From Sitta carolinensis (taxonomy: Eukaryota; Chordata; Aves; Passeriformes; Sittidae), in the NCBI GenBank assembly GCA_032173965.1, contig CM063283.1, forward strand, positions 112,601,108 through 112,665,107: DNA of 64,000 nucleotides. Direction: 5' to 3'. Positions 48,641 through 59,853 of the stretch are shown in pieces; within the stretch, counting starts at the first letter, position 1, and every line of letters begins with the position of its first letter. The position numbers and the translations under genes were made by a program. The notes under the pieces were generated by a model, which saw nothing but the letters and a program-made list of their open reading frames with translations, had not been told where the DNA came from and searched no databases.

Positions 48641-49879
48641 ATCTTTTAAGCCTTGTAAATATTATCAGTAAGAAGCACTCGCTTTACTGCACAGATTAAG
48701 TGCAAGAAACAAACAACTTAAATAATGGCCAAACAGCGCAGCTTTTATTTGCACAACGTGGGCATTGCTCCCTGCTGCGATAGGATAATTAATTTAGCAC
48801 AATCAGAACACAAAAAAGGCACTGCTTTAATACATGTATCGTGGTTTTTTAACATCTTGCACTACCTGCCAGTTTGGGGATGCTTGTGGGTATAAATTGG
48901 GTAGAAGTTATGCTTGTGAGGTTAAAAATGCCCAAGGAAGTACCTGGAGTCCTTGAGTGACAGAATGGAATTGTAAGAGGGTAAAAACAGGCTGGGATGA
49001 ACAAACCTGCTCTAAGACATTCCTTTAGGAGAGTGTTTGGTGAAAGAATGCTTAGCACCCCTCCATAAAACCAAACTCTTCCCTTCAGGAGCGTCCCAGA
49101 AATGTGATGGATATAAAATCCAGGCTTCTGGAGCAGCTCCAAGGTAGTTCAGGCTGAGCAAAGACCAGGGAACTCTGATGGACACTGATTTTCCATGGAA
49201 CTTGGCCTGCCAGTCAGTGGCTCTCACAGGCTCCTGCATCACTTGGCTTTGTCACTTCTGCTCCAACATCCACAAGTTCAGCCAGAGTGCTAGATGGATT
49301 CATTCTGACCAGCTTTACTGAATGTTCCACAGAATGAAATTTTCTCACGAAAGGTACAGAATTCCAACATCTCTGACTCCTGGAAGCACTCACCCCGCTG
49401 TAGTTTTCCACGGCAAAGCAAAGAAATCCTGTTGCAGGAGGGTTGGTTTTAGGAAATTTCCACTGTTTTCTTCTGCTTGGGCTGTTACCCGAACGGAATC
49501 ATTAATTTGAGTTTACCATGTCTCCACTGAATGCAAAAAGCCACATTCTCTGTTTATTTCCCCTGCAGGCTTGCTTAACTTTCTTAGGAAGAGAGGAGGG
49601 GCTCCTCGGGAGAATGTAGGATTACACTGAAACAGCAGCACGGGGGAGATAAATTAAGATCCAGTGGCAATGTGGCTCTGAAAGAAGATGAGAAGGAATT
49701 AAATGCTGGAGGGTTCTGTCAGTGTGTTCCAGGCTGTCTTGCCCAAGAGCCACTTGGAAAGCCATGTTACATGTCCTGCAGAAGCTCATTAAGCCAAATA
49801 TTTCAGAACCAGATTCTAGGTAAAAAGCTCTGGCCAATTCTTAGGGGGAAAAAAAAAAATCTTTAATCTAACTTAGAGT

Positions 49880-49938
49880 TATAGAATCATTTAGGCTGGA
49901 AAAGTTCTTTGAGATCATCAAGTCCAGCTGTAAAGGAA
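49880..49938 (-). repeat. CR1 LINE 3' tail
   Basis: TATAGAATCATTTAGGCTGG, then AAAAGTTCTTTGAGATCATC and AAGTCCAGCTG: the reverse complement of a short CR1 3' end. Text beyond is not recognisable. Confidence 0.8.
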
Positions 49939-50303
49939 GCCAAACTTGCAGGTGGTTTAGAAAGACACCAATGGAGAAAAGCAAGGATTCCAAGGGTGCA
50001 ATTCCAACGTTTTTTGGACAGCATAAATCTCACCCTTGAATGCCCTTCCTATAATGATTAGTTCTCTATTACTTGTAAAGACAGCTCAGAGGAGGCTGGT
50101 CAGATGTAGGTATTGTTCTTTAAATGAGTTACATTGCCTGAGCCTGAGTGGTGCCTGAACTACACACTGTAGAATTTCAGATGAACACACTTATCTGCTA
50201 TTTCATGAGAAATTCTTTCTCACCAAATGAATTATTTAGCCCTTATGAAAGGTACTACGCTGAAACTGCAGCAGCTAAGAAATTTTGTTTGCTCCTTGAA
50301 GGA

Positions 50304-50340
50304 ATAAAATAAAATAAAACAAAACAAAATAAAATAAAAG
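50304..50340. repeat. AAAAT/AAAAC pentamer microsatellite
   Basis: About seven pentamers of the AAAAT and AAAAC type in a row. A short simple repeat in the PCP4 intron. Confidence 0.85.
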
Positions 50341-50909
50341 TAGGCAGACCTTCTCCCACAACTCCATCTGTGTGCTCAGATCCCATGGGATGGAGAAGGA
50401 GAGAACAGCTCACCTTCACCAGAGGGTCAGAATGAACATTTGTTCCCTCTGCTGAGATGGCCAGGGAAGCTGCCAGTTGTGGAGCTGATCTGGATCCTCT
50501 CATGCTCCCTCAGGAGCCGACTGAACAGTGTGCATACACTTTTCTTTTTATAGAAATATAGTTGAACAGACCAAAAAAAAAAACTGTATCAGCACCTCTT
50601 GCTCTCCTTTCAATTTAATTCAGATAGTGAATTTTTGTGTACACTGTGTGCCTTTATGTGTACATCAATAAGACTCCTTCTATACCTCTAATAAGGGATT
50701 ACAGCTAACACCAGGACAAGCAACACCAAATGCTTCATGTGAACAAGCAGCCAAATGACAGTTTCTGTGAGAGCTGTAATTGAATTCACCAGCTCCAGCA
50801 AACACCACACCTCTGCTCTGCTGCTCAGCTAAGAATGAGCCAGGGCATGGCTGCTGGTGGAGATGCTCCAAGGAACCTTGCTGCACCCAGCGTGGGGCAG
50901 AGGCAGCTT

Positions 50910-51416
50910 TGAAAAACGAGGTTCACTTTCCTGGTAAAATTTAAAAGCGTTTCATAAAGACAATAAGAGAAATAAAATAAAGCAAAGGTTAAATACGGCT
51001 GGGTTCTTTGGTGTGCCAAGGCACGCTGGTGTCTTGGAATCTCCCCTTTTTATCCTGTTCTTCATGCATGGACTTAGGCACATTCACTTTTCCAGGAACT
51101 GTTCTGCATGGTCACTCTTGGGTCTGTCAAGCACAATTCCACTTTTATTCAGTTCTTATCATCTTTTGATTTGGGTTTTGGTCTCTTTTTCACAAGCAGT
51201 GAATGCTGAGAGTCACTTGGGCCTCTTCTGGAAGTGAGCTATTCAGGCAGCTGAAACACACTACACCTAAATTCTAAACTACAATAAAAAAACTCATTAT
51301 ACATCTATTTAGGCAGTTAAAACACACTAAAAACTACAGAAAAAAACCCCATCATACTTATAACATTCATTCCAACATTTGCAAAAAGCCAACCCCAAAA
51401 TATGCATTTATAACAA
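50910..51416 (-). mobile_element. ERV LTR, left arm of an inverted pair
   Basis: On the - strand this runs from TGTTATAAATGCATATTTTG to CGAGGTTCACTTTC-complement sequence ending TTTTTCA. It matches the right arm (51627-52083) over its whole length. A TATA-like GATAAAAAGG lies in the same relative place on the - strand. The arm is about 50 bp longer than its partner, through an internal duplication of a segment containing CAGYTRAAACACACTA. Target duplications are not evident, so it is an older insertion. Confidence 0.75.
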
Positions 51417-51626
51417 GGCCAAACCAGCACTGGGAATACAGGAGGAATAAAACATGGGTGTCAAATGTGCTGGGTGGCCATCTGTAGAAGACAGGAATGC
51501 TTCAAAAGGTGTTGCCATGATGTTCATGGCTGATCCAAGCCAAGGAACACTGACATGAGACTGGGATCTGCATGCAGAGCTCAGAAAAACACAGTGGCCG
51601 CCTCCTAGTGCAGCTGCCCAATGTGG
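51417..51626. other. Spacer between inverted LTRs
   Basis: About 210 bp of unique-looking sequence between the two U3 ends, with no recognisable retroviral or gene content. It forms the loop of the inverted repeat. Confidence 0.6.
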
Positions 51627-52083
51627 TTGTTATAAATGCATATTTTAGTACTGGCTTTTTGCAAATATAGGAATGAATTTATAAGTATGATAGTTTTTTT
51701 TTTTGTTTTGTAGTTTTTAGTGTGTTTTAGCTGCCTGAATAGATAAAATAACTTCCAAAAGAGGCCCAAGTGAACATCAGCATTCACTGCTTGTGAAAGA
51801 CAGACCAAAGCCCAAAGCAAAAGATGATAAGAACTGAATAAAAGTGGAATTGCATTTGATGGACCCAAGGAGTGACCATGCAGAACAGTTCCTGGAAAAG
51901 TTTGAATGTGCATAAGTCCATGCATGAAGAACAGGATAAAAAGGGGAGATTCCAAGACACCAGCATGCTCTTGGCAGTGCTCCAAGACACACAGCTGTTT
52001 AACCTTTGCTTTATTTTCCATGTCTCTTATTGTCTCTACTAAACACTTTTAAATTTTACCAAAAAAGTGAACTTCATTTTTCA
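51627..52083 (+). mobile_element. ERV LTR, right arm of an inverted pair
   Basis: Reverse-complement partner of 50910-51416. It starts TTGTTATAAATGCATATTTT, contains AGGCCCAAGTGAACATCAGC and GATAAAAAGGGGAGATTCCA (TATA-like, 51935-51944), and ends GAACTTCATTTTTCA. TG...CA ends and the TATA position make it a + strand LTR. An AATAAA signal is not seen on its strand, which leaves the exact ERV class open. Confidence 0.75.
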
Positions 52084-55000
52084 CACGGTGAAATCAGAAT
52101 TCAGATTTCACAGCACAATCACACTCACGTGCTCCTTAAACACCAAAGCACACAAGTTACTCTTCATCATTCCACAATGGAAGAAATGGTTTTTTTTCTT
52201 TCCCCTCCCCTACTGTGGAAACTGATGCTGAGGTGGACACGACTACTGGCTCTGAGGCAGAACTGGAGCACAGCTCTGCTCTTCCACTAATTTCCTGTCT
52301 CAGAGTAATAGAAAAGACCCTATTGTCACATAGGACAATTTACTGTTTAGCATAAGGGAGTAAAAAAACGGCCATGAACAGAGGGGGAATGAATCCAGAA
52401 GGGCACGGTGTCCTTCTGAGCAGCCTTTCCATTACCTAAAGTCAGTTACTGTACTGGGAGGCTAAAGCCTGGAATTCTAACAAGTCAATACCAAAGCTCT
52501 GTGGGATTTCTTGTCCCTGCCTTTAGCCTCTGTATTTATTTGAGTGAGGACTGATGGTCATAGAGTAATGTAATTTTCCAAGCCTTTCCAAAGCAGCAAA
52601 GATAATGAGCAAGATGGGGCTCCAAAGCCACTAGACAGTATTTCAAATCCTGCTTTTTTTTTTTCCCCTTTCCCCCATCTCATAAAAAAAACAGAATTCC
52701 AAACCTTCTCGGTGCTAGGCACTGACTCAGCAACACCCTCTTTTGAACTCGATGCTATTTCAGAGAAAGGGTGGAGGGGCTGTTCTCCCCAGGAGCACAG
52801 CTCTGTGTTCTGACAAGCATCTGACTCAAGTGTAGATCATTAAGGCTGCCTTGCAGTGGGCTTATTCTCAGGTGTGTAGCAAGGAGGAGTATCCACCTTT
52901 TTATAGCCCGGGTATTGATTAAGCACACCCACACACCTTTTCATTTTATTTTTTATTTAATGGGGGTAAAAGCGAGCGTGTTTTTCCAATAAAGCCCCGG
53001 CGGAAGGGGGAAGCGGGTCCATATTCCTCTCTATCTACATCAGGAGGTTATGGAGCAGGGAAGGGAAAATGGTCTCATTATCCTGACAGATGGTGCACTT
53101 AACAAACCCACACAGAACACTGAGGACACCAAGGAAGGGTGTACGTGCTGCAAGCGTGGAGCATTTCCGAGCTGCCAGCCAAGGGCAGGGTGAGGTACCA
53201 CACTGGCCCTCCAGCCCTGCTGCTTTCCAGTCCTCAGAGCTGGAACAAATCCCTTTTGTCATTCCCTGCCTCCTTCTCCAGAAGGGACTGTCCCCCCCCT
53301 TTTAATCCTTCCATCCTGCAACACCTCAAAGGAAGCTCAGAAAGTTTCCTCTGTGACTTCAAAATTATTTTTTTTCAATGCAAATAACATGTTAAGGCAA
53401 AACAAAGCAAAAAGCAAGCTTTATTAATATGAGCTGTCTAGAAGAAAAGGAGAGCTCCTATTCATCTTATCTTGGTTTTCACCTCACTGGGTTTTCACCT
53501 GGTGCCTTTTAACAACGGCTATTTAAAATCAATTTTATCAGGAGGGGTAGCCATTGATTTAGCTAAGTGCTGCAACTACAATTAGAAAGTTATTAAACCC
53601 TGTGCCAGATAGACTAATTGACATGAAAATCTAACTGAGGCTGGGGGATAAAGGTTTCTCTCCTGCTTCAGCTCTAAGTTTATTGCACACATAAAGCTAT
53701 CTTAAAAGAACATTCAGGTTGCAAATTTGAACATAAGAAAGTTAATAAATGACAAAATGAACTGATACCATTAGGCAAAATTAACTGATTCATTGAGTGG
53801 ACAACTTTAATTTTTGACATTGAGACTTTCACGGTCTTAGGAGCAGTGTTTTCTAGATTTAAAGCCAAAAAAAAATGTATTTTGATGCAACATATGGGCA
53901 CCCACATGGCTCCTCAGCACAGCTGCTTGGAACTGTTAAATCCAACACCAGTTCTAATGGAGTGACTGGCAGTGGTGGGAGGCTGCTGTCCTGTTCCTGA
54001 ATCAGCAGGAATGAACTTGACTGTTTTTTGGGTGAGACTCATAAAGCTGACTGGAAAGGACCAATGAGAAAACTGTGATGCCTTCAGATGTGGTGGCTGC
54101 TCCTGTTCCACCTCCCCTGTCTCTGTCCCAGCTCAGAGCCAGCCCCAGCTCTCCCCCAGCCCCGATGGTCACCACGGCTCCCAGCAACAATGCCGTGTCT
54201 TTATTTGGCTACTCCTGCTCCCCAGAACTGCACCAGGACATTCCCAACCTCAAAATTCCAGCCCAGCCCCTGCCCACAGCAGCAGAGTCCTGCTCTCCCC
54301 TCCAGCTCTCCCATCCCAGTCCACATCCCTCCCTCCCAGTCCTGTTTTCCATCCCCAAAGTATCAAGCCCTGCCTGAGCCTCTCTGGTTCCAGCTTCCTG
54401 AGGAGACCTACTGAACTCCTTTGTCATTCCATCCTTTGACCTCCCCCTGCCTCCAGCTTCTGGGACCCTCTGCTTCCTAAGAAATTTTTTCCTAAGCAAT
54501 CGTGATGTTTTGGAGCACAGAAAGGGCACGACCCTGCCCTTGGCTTCAGCTCCTGGCCAGAGCATCTCTGAATGTAGCAGCAATTAAAGAAAACTATGAT
54601 CTCCTTAAGCCTTTCAAAGACAGCGCTGGTTTAATTGCTTTACTGTTTACTATTTGGCTCAGTGATGTTGAATTTGCACAGCAAAAAGAAAAAAAAAATA
54701 ATAATTAACTGCTTCACTGAACTCACACAAATGCAAGACTGTCCTTCTAAACATTTATAACTTGGCCTCTATAACAGATAGAAAAGTCACATCCCAGATG
54801 ACAAATCTTACATTTCTGCTCAAGATGACAAAGGCTCAAAGCAGTCAGACAAAAGGCCACCAGAAATTGTTTTTAATTTCTTGATGTGCTAACATTTTGC
54901 TCAAGCCTCATTTTTGGGAACTACTGGAATGACTTTGCTGAACCCTTCCAAAATAATTCTGCTTGAGGCAAGCAATCAAAATGACAAATTTCAGCCTGAG

Positions 55001-55850
55001 CAATTGGATTTTGGCAAGGTTGTGTACAACTGAAAAGGGAGCTTTTAACCAGCAGAGTTCAGCAGCTGTTAATCGGCCTTGCCACCAGTCCAGATTGCAA
55101 TAAACAAAATAAGTGCATGTAACAGCAATGAAGGCATGTAAACTAAATTAAATAAAAGTTATGGATAGCTGGAAAATCTTTAAAAGCGATCAAAACCAGA
55201 GGGTAGATGTTACTCTGCTGGTGTTTTCAGAGTTGCCAAAGATTTCTTTAAGATTTAAGCACAGGAAAAGAATTAAAAACAGTTGAGTCACTTAAAATGA
55301 TTACACGGAAGACAAAAATTAATCTGAGTAGTGCTTTACACATTCTGTGTTGATGTCTCTCCACTTATCTCTGTTACTCAATTAAAAATTCTCTAGAAAA
55401 CGTTTTCCCTTGTGTGAATTTAAACCCTGATGGGCACTTTTTAAGGTCTGTCTGGATTTACAGACATGTCAGATTGTCAATAAAACTGATCAGAAAGAGC
55501 ATCTGAGCTGACAACACACAGCTGGCCAACCTGAAATCATCTCTCCAGCCTGTGTTTTCTATAGACAGATCCATTCTTCCTCCCAATTTCGGAGGATTAC
55601 AAGGACATGACTTTGCAAGCATCTGGAAGAAGGACTAAACCTTTCATGCATCTGCTCTGCTTCACAAAACACAAACTGGGTTGGTGCAAGGAAGGACTTA
55701 GGTTGGGATTCACACCCTCACTGCCTCCAAAGTGCTGGCATGGGCAGAATGCACAGGAAACAGCACAGCCCAGCCCTGTTCCACCAACACCCACCTAAGA
55801 GTCTTTATTGCTCAACTTTTACATTTCGATGGAAATAGAAACATATTTTT
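52084..55850 (-). other. PCP4: PCP4 intron; 52720-53040 possible conserved element
   Basis: No exon or clear transposon seen. 52720-53040 is non-repetitive and contains TTTTTATAGCCCGGGTATTG and a CpG-containing GCCCCGGCGGAAGG, unusual in this AT-rich intron. 54080-54480 is C-rich. Open frames there (about 100-124 codons) lack domain character. Confidence 0.35.
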
Positions 55851-56145
55851 TCTCTCTCCTTCCTTCCTCCTTTCCTTTCCTTTCTCCTTTCCCTTTCCTT
55901 CCCTTCCTTTCCCTTTTTCCCTTTCCTTCCCTTTCCTTTCCTTTCCTTTCCTTTCCCTTCTTCCTTTCCTTTCCTTTCCTTTCCTTTCCTTCCTTTCCTT
56001 TCTTTCCTTTCCTTTCCTTTCCTTTCCTTCCTTTCCTTTCCTTTCCTTTCTTCTCTTTCCTCCTTTCTTCCTTTCCTTTTCCTTTCCTTTCCTTTCCTTT
56101 CCTTTCCTTTCCTTTCCTTTCCTTTCCTCTTTCCTTTCCTTCCTA
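55851..56145. repeat. (CCTTT)n polypyrimidine microsatellite
   Basis: About 295 bp of pure pyrimidine on the + strand, dominated by the CCTTT pentamer with interspersed CCTT and CCCTTT variants. Overlapping 140-codon frames of Phe/Pro/Leu/Ser are repeat products. This is the second long purine/pyrimidine asymmetric tract in the window. Here the purine strand is the - strand, which is the PCP4 sense strand. Confidence 0.96.
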
Positions 56146-58115
56146 CTTTAAAAACTCCTTTGTCTCTTACATGTGTTTCTCTCTCAAGTGGTTCCTCACC
56201 TGGCCCTTACTTAAACCTAATCTGGGAAATTCCTCCTAATCTGGAGACTGGAGAGGAATGAGAAACTTCAGGTGAGAGTCCCTATTACAAATTACAGCAC
56301 TAGTCAGCAACCATCTTTTTGCCAAATTCATTTTCCACAGTAGTGATCCAGACTGCAAATTTGCCTGGGAAAACAGGAGGGGAAATTACCCAGTTAGAGG
56401 GAGAAGCAGCACTTGACTTGGCTGTGCTGAGAGACACGAAATTCTCTGGGAGAGAAGGAGGAATGAGAGCTGAGACAGAAGAAATGAGGAAGACAGGAGG
56501 AGAGGCAGACAGAGAAGACCCTACTTGTGGAAAAGATGAAAGGAAAACCTCATGAAGATGAAAGGAAAACCTTTATGAGGAAAGTAAGGAATAACTGACT
56601 TGACCCATCATAGCCTGCCTGGCAGGAAGGACCAGGAGTTTGGATTCATCCTGGAGCATCCCACGGGCTTCATCCCACTCCCATGGGCACACTCACTTGT
56701 TGCCTGTAACAAGGGTCACAATGGCAGGAAAATATCTACTTCCACAAGCCAGTGACTGGTTAAAAGCTTCAATATTGTGAGTGAATGTTTCCTGTGCCTT
56801 GCAAAAACCAGCAGAAACCACTGCCAGGAGAGTCCTGGCAATGTGCACCAAAGATCTGAGTGTTTTCTAGTGCTCACCTCAATCTGTGCAGCCTCTCCTG
56901 ACTAGCAAAAAGCAAAACTTTCTTCTTTTTTAACCAATCAATCAGATTTTCTCCTGAAATGACTCGCTGGCGGGGGCAGAACACCCTGGGGCTTTTTGAA
57001 CTGCCTGGACTGGAAGTCCACATTGCTTTTTGTTTTGTTTTCTGGCATGCTTGGCCAAGCTTATCAAGTGTTTTGTCACATTCAGACAGCATCACTTACA
57101 ACAACAAAAGGCATCCCTGACACCAGCAAAGGAGGCTGGAAGCTCTGGGCTGCATCATGACCTATCTCAGCAATTACACTGATATAAAAAAAGGAAACTC
57201 AGCCTTTTGCTGCCAGGCCAGAACCCCACAAACACACAGCAGAATAGAAGCAGCTGCTCTCTTAGCTCAGGTTAATTGTTGGCCTCTGCTCTGCAAGTTC
57301 ACTCAAGAAATTCAGCCCCAAATATGCACCACAGTACTACAGAATCCTGCAGAAAACTGCTCACAGCCACAGAAAACTGCTGTGATGTCCAAAGAGTTGT
57401 GGGAGACTCAAAGCAAGGGTCAAATTTATGGTAGTTATAAAACCTTTTCATGCCAAGTTTCAAGGAAATTTGGATATATTTATAGTTTGGAGAGGAAAAC
57501 AATAACTTCTTAGTGGTCTCAAGTACATAGTACCCACTCGAAAATAATGGCAGTTGTGGATGTGCTTATATTTAATTTAATTTAAACTTTAAACTTAGAA
57601 CCAAACTGAGTTGGAATTAAAAGCTCACATAAACAGTTATATGGGGAGAAACTACAAAGCACTGGTATCCCTTGATGCAGCTTTCTTTCTTCACTGGCTT
57701 TTTTTGTGTCCATCATCTTCTACTGCAAGAAGAAAAAGAACTAATAAAAGGAAAGAAATAAGTATTCTAACTCTCAGTCTGGACTTCAGCCAGTCCACCA
57801 TGTAATAGCAAAAATGCTAATGTTAGCTGCAGTAATCTTCTTAAGATGATGAATAGAGACCAAAAACCTACACTAACTCTGCTGCATCTGAGAACAGCTC
57901 CTAGACTGTGTTGTTCCCAAGGAATGCCCGTGGCACAGGGAAGAATGGGGGGAATTGCCAAAAATTACATTTTCTTTTTGATGTTCTTCCATAATGGGAT
58001 GGCTCTGAGCTGAGGAATCTCTGGAGGATTCCATCTCATGACTTGAGTCCTTTGCTTTTTATTTCTGTGGTCCCTCCTGTGAAAACCATAAATACTTCAA
58101 CAAGAATGGTGACAC
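56146..58115 (-). other. PCP4: PCP4 intron, no exon seen
   Basis: Unique-looking sequence of average composition, with a purine-rich patch at 56440-56590. No CR1 tails recognised. Confidence 0.4.
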
Positions 58116-58563
58116 TGATGCCTTAAGTTTTTGGCTTTTATATTTTTAGATTCTGTACTGTTTTAGTGGGAATTTTTAGGTTTCATATTAAGTGCTACTG
58201 AGCTCTCTTCTCAAAGCAGACAGACAAAACAATTCCTGCTCCAGCCTGGGACCAAGGACAACTTTGAGGCCCAAGAACGAGAACAACGGTGAAGTGAGAA
58301 GAAAAACCAAGGAGGATGGAGCTTCATACCCTGAAGCTATGGTTGGAAAATTGATTCTAATATGCTCATGGACCAGAACTTATCAAAGTGTGGGACCTTG
58401 TGATCAGACATCCGTTCTGTGCCCATTTTGGGTTCCCCTTGGCTGTGGCCCAGCCGGGCTCTGGTGCTGCCCAGGTGTTTCCATTGAGGCCTTTTAATAA
58501 ATCCCTGCTTTATCCTTTTGCTCTGGCTGGGCTCTGCTCCAGGTCAGCCTCCAGAAGGCACCA
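58116..58563 (+). mobile_element. Solo ERV LTR with 4-bp TSD
   Basis: A 448-bp LTR of the 23 kb and 39.7 kb family. It starts TGATGCCTTAAG and ends AGAAGGCACCA, so TGATGCCTT and AAGGCACCA are near-perfect inverted ends. It is flanked by ACAC on both sides (58112-58115 and 58564-58567). A poly(A) signal lies within TTTTAATAAATCCCTGCTTT. No internal retroviral region is present. It is antisense to PCP4. Confidence 0.88.
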
Positions 58564-59557
58564 ACACTTTCCTCTGACACAGCTCTGGGAAAGCTTCAAA
58601 GAGGTCCAGCAGTGAGAGCAGACAACATCCACCAACCCTCCCACACCTGGTCCCACTGGGCAAATGGCACAGGAATTTACACTATTGTTTACAGATCATT
58701 AATCTCCAAACTTCTTCCCACTGGGGTCTAGAAGAGCTATTTCTTTCTGTTTAATTTGACAGAGGAAGGAATTTAAGCCAAAGAAGTTTGTCTGAGATGA
58801 AACCAAGTGGTGCTGATGGAGAGAATGATTGATTGGCAAAGCCAATGTCTTGCCCTCTGCTGACAGCATCCATCACCCTTTGACAGAAAAGGTCCAAGCC
58901 TCCACATCTTCCATTTGTCTTCTTACCTTCTTGGCTAAAAGAAGCTAGGAATGCTTTTTCCCCCCCAGTTTCTCCACATCCACATCTGCCAGAGGCAGAG
59001 CTCACACCAGAGACACAGAGCTCTCACCAGAGAGAGATGGAGTTTTGTCATGAACAAATTCATAGGAAAGGTCACCCAGAAATTTCTGCCAGTGACAAAT
59101 ACAGCTGTCTGCTTGATGAATACAATCATTAGGTGACATTAAAATACACATTTTCAGCTAGTAATTATCCTGCTGGCTGCTAGACCCAGAGGTGGCTGCT
59201 TCAGGACATCAAACAGCCTTGGCTCCAGCTCAGCTCTGTCTCAACACCCTTCCCTTGACGGCTTCTGTCCCCTGAGAGGTGAAAAGAAGGAGGCTGTCTG
59301 ATCCTCACCTGTGCTGCATGAACCTGGATAAGCCAGGACTGGGGGTTATGTGCTCCCATCATTCCTCAGGATGGGACCCAAATGCAACTGGAGCTCTGGA
59401 ATACACATGGGAGTATCCACACCTTCCCTCAAAGGCACCACACCTCATAACCTACCCTCGGCTCTGAAATCAATGGCCAGAAGAATAAACAATTCTTCAG
59501 GCTTAATTCATCTCACCTCTCCCACCTTCATGTTTGGTTCTACCACACGACAAAGGA
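58564..59557 (-). other. PCP4: PCP4 intron, no exon seen
   Basis: Unique-looking sequence with short open frames only. Confidence 0.4.
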
Positions 59558-59853
59558 TGTAGCCCAGAATTTTCCCCATGGCCAATCCCTGTAGCCCACA
59601 ATCTTCTCCATAGAAAATCCCTGTAGCCCAGAATTTTCCCCATGGTCAATCCCTGTAGCCCAGAATTTTCCCCATGGCCAATCCCTGTAGCCCACAATCT
59701 TCTCCATAGAAAATCCTGTAGCCCAGAATTTTCTTCCCCATGGCCAATTCCTGTAGCCCAGAATTTTCCCCATGGCTAATCTCTGTAGCCCAGAATTTTT
59801 TTCCCCATGGCCAATTCCTGTAGCCCAGAATTTTTTTCCCCATGGCCAATCCC
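59558..59853. repeat. 32-bp minisatellite, nine units of two types
   Basis: Units begin TGTAGCCC. Type A continues AGAATTTTCCCCATGGCCAA. Type B continues ACAATCTTCTCCATAGAAAA. Their order is A-B-A-A-B-A-A-A-A. Later A units gain 2-3 extra pyrimidines in the T/C run. All three - strand frames are open across it, giving a Tyr-Arg-Asn-Trp-Pro-Trp-Gly-Lys type repeat that looks accidental. Confidence 0.95.

Noticed and set aside
55732..56239. Phe-Pro-Leu-Ser repeat frames
   Set aside because: Products of the CCTTT pentamer microsatellite.
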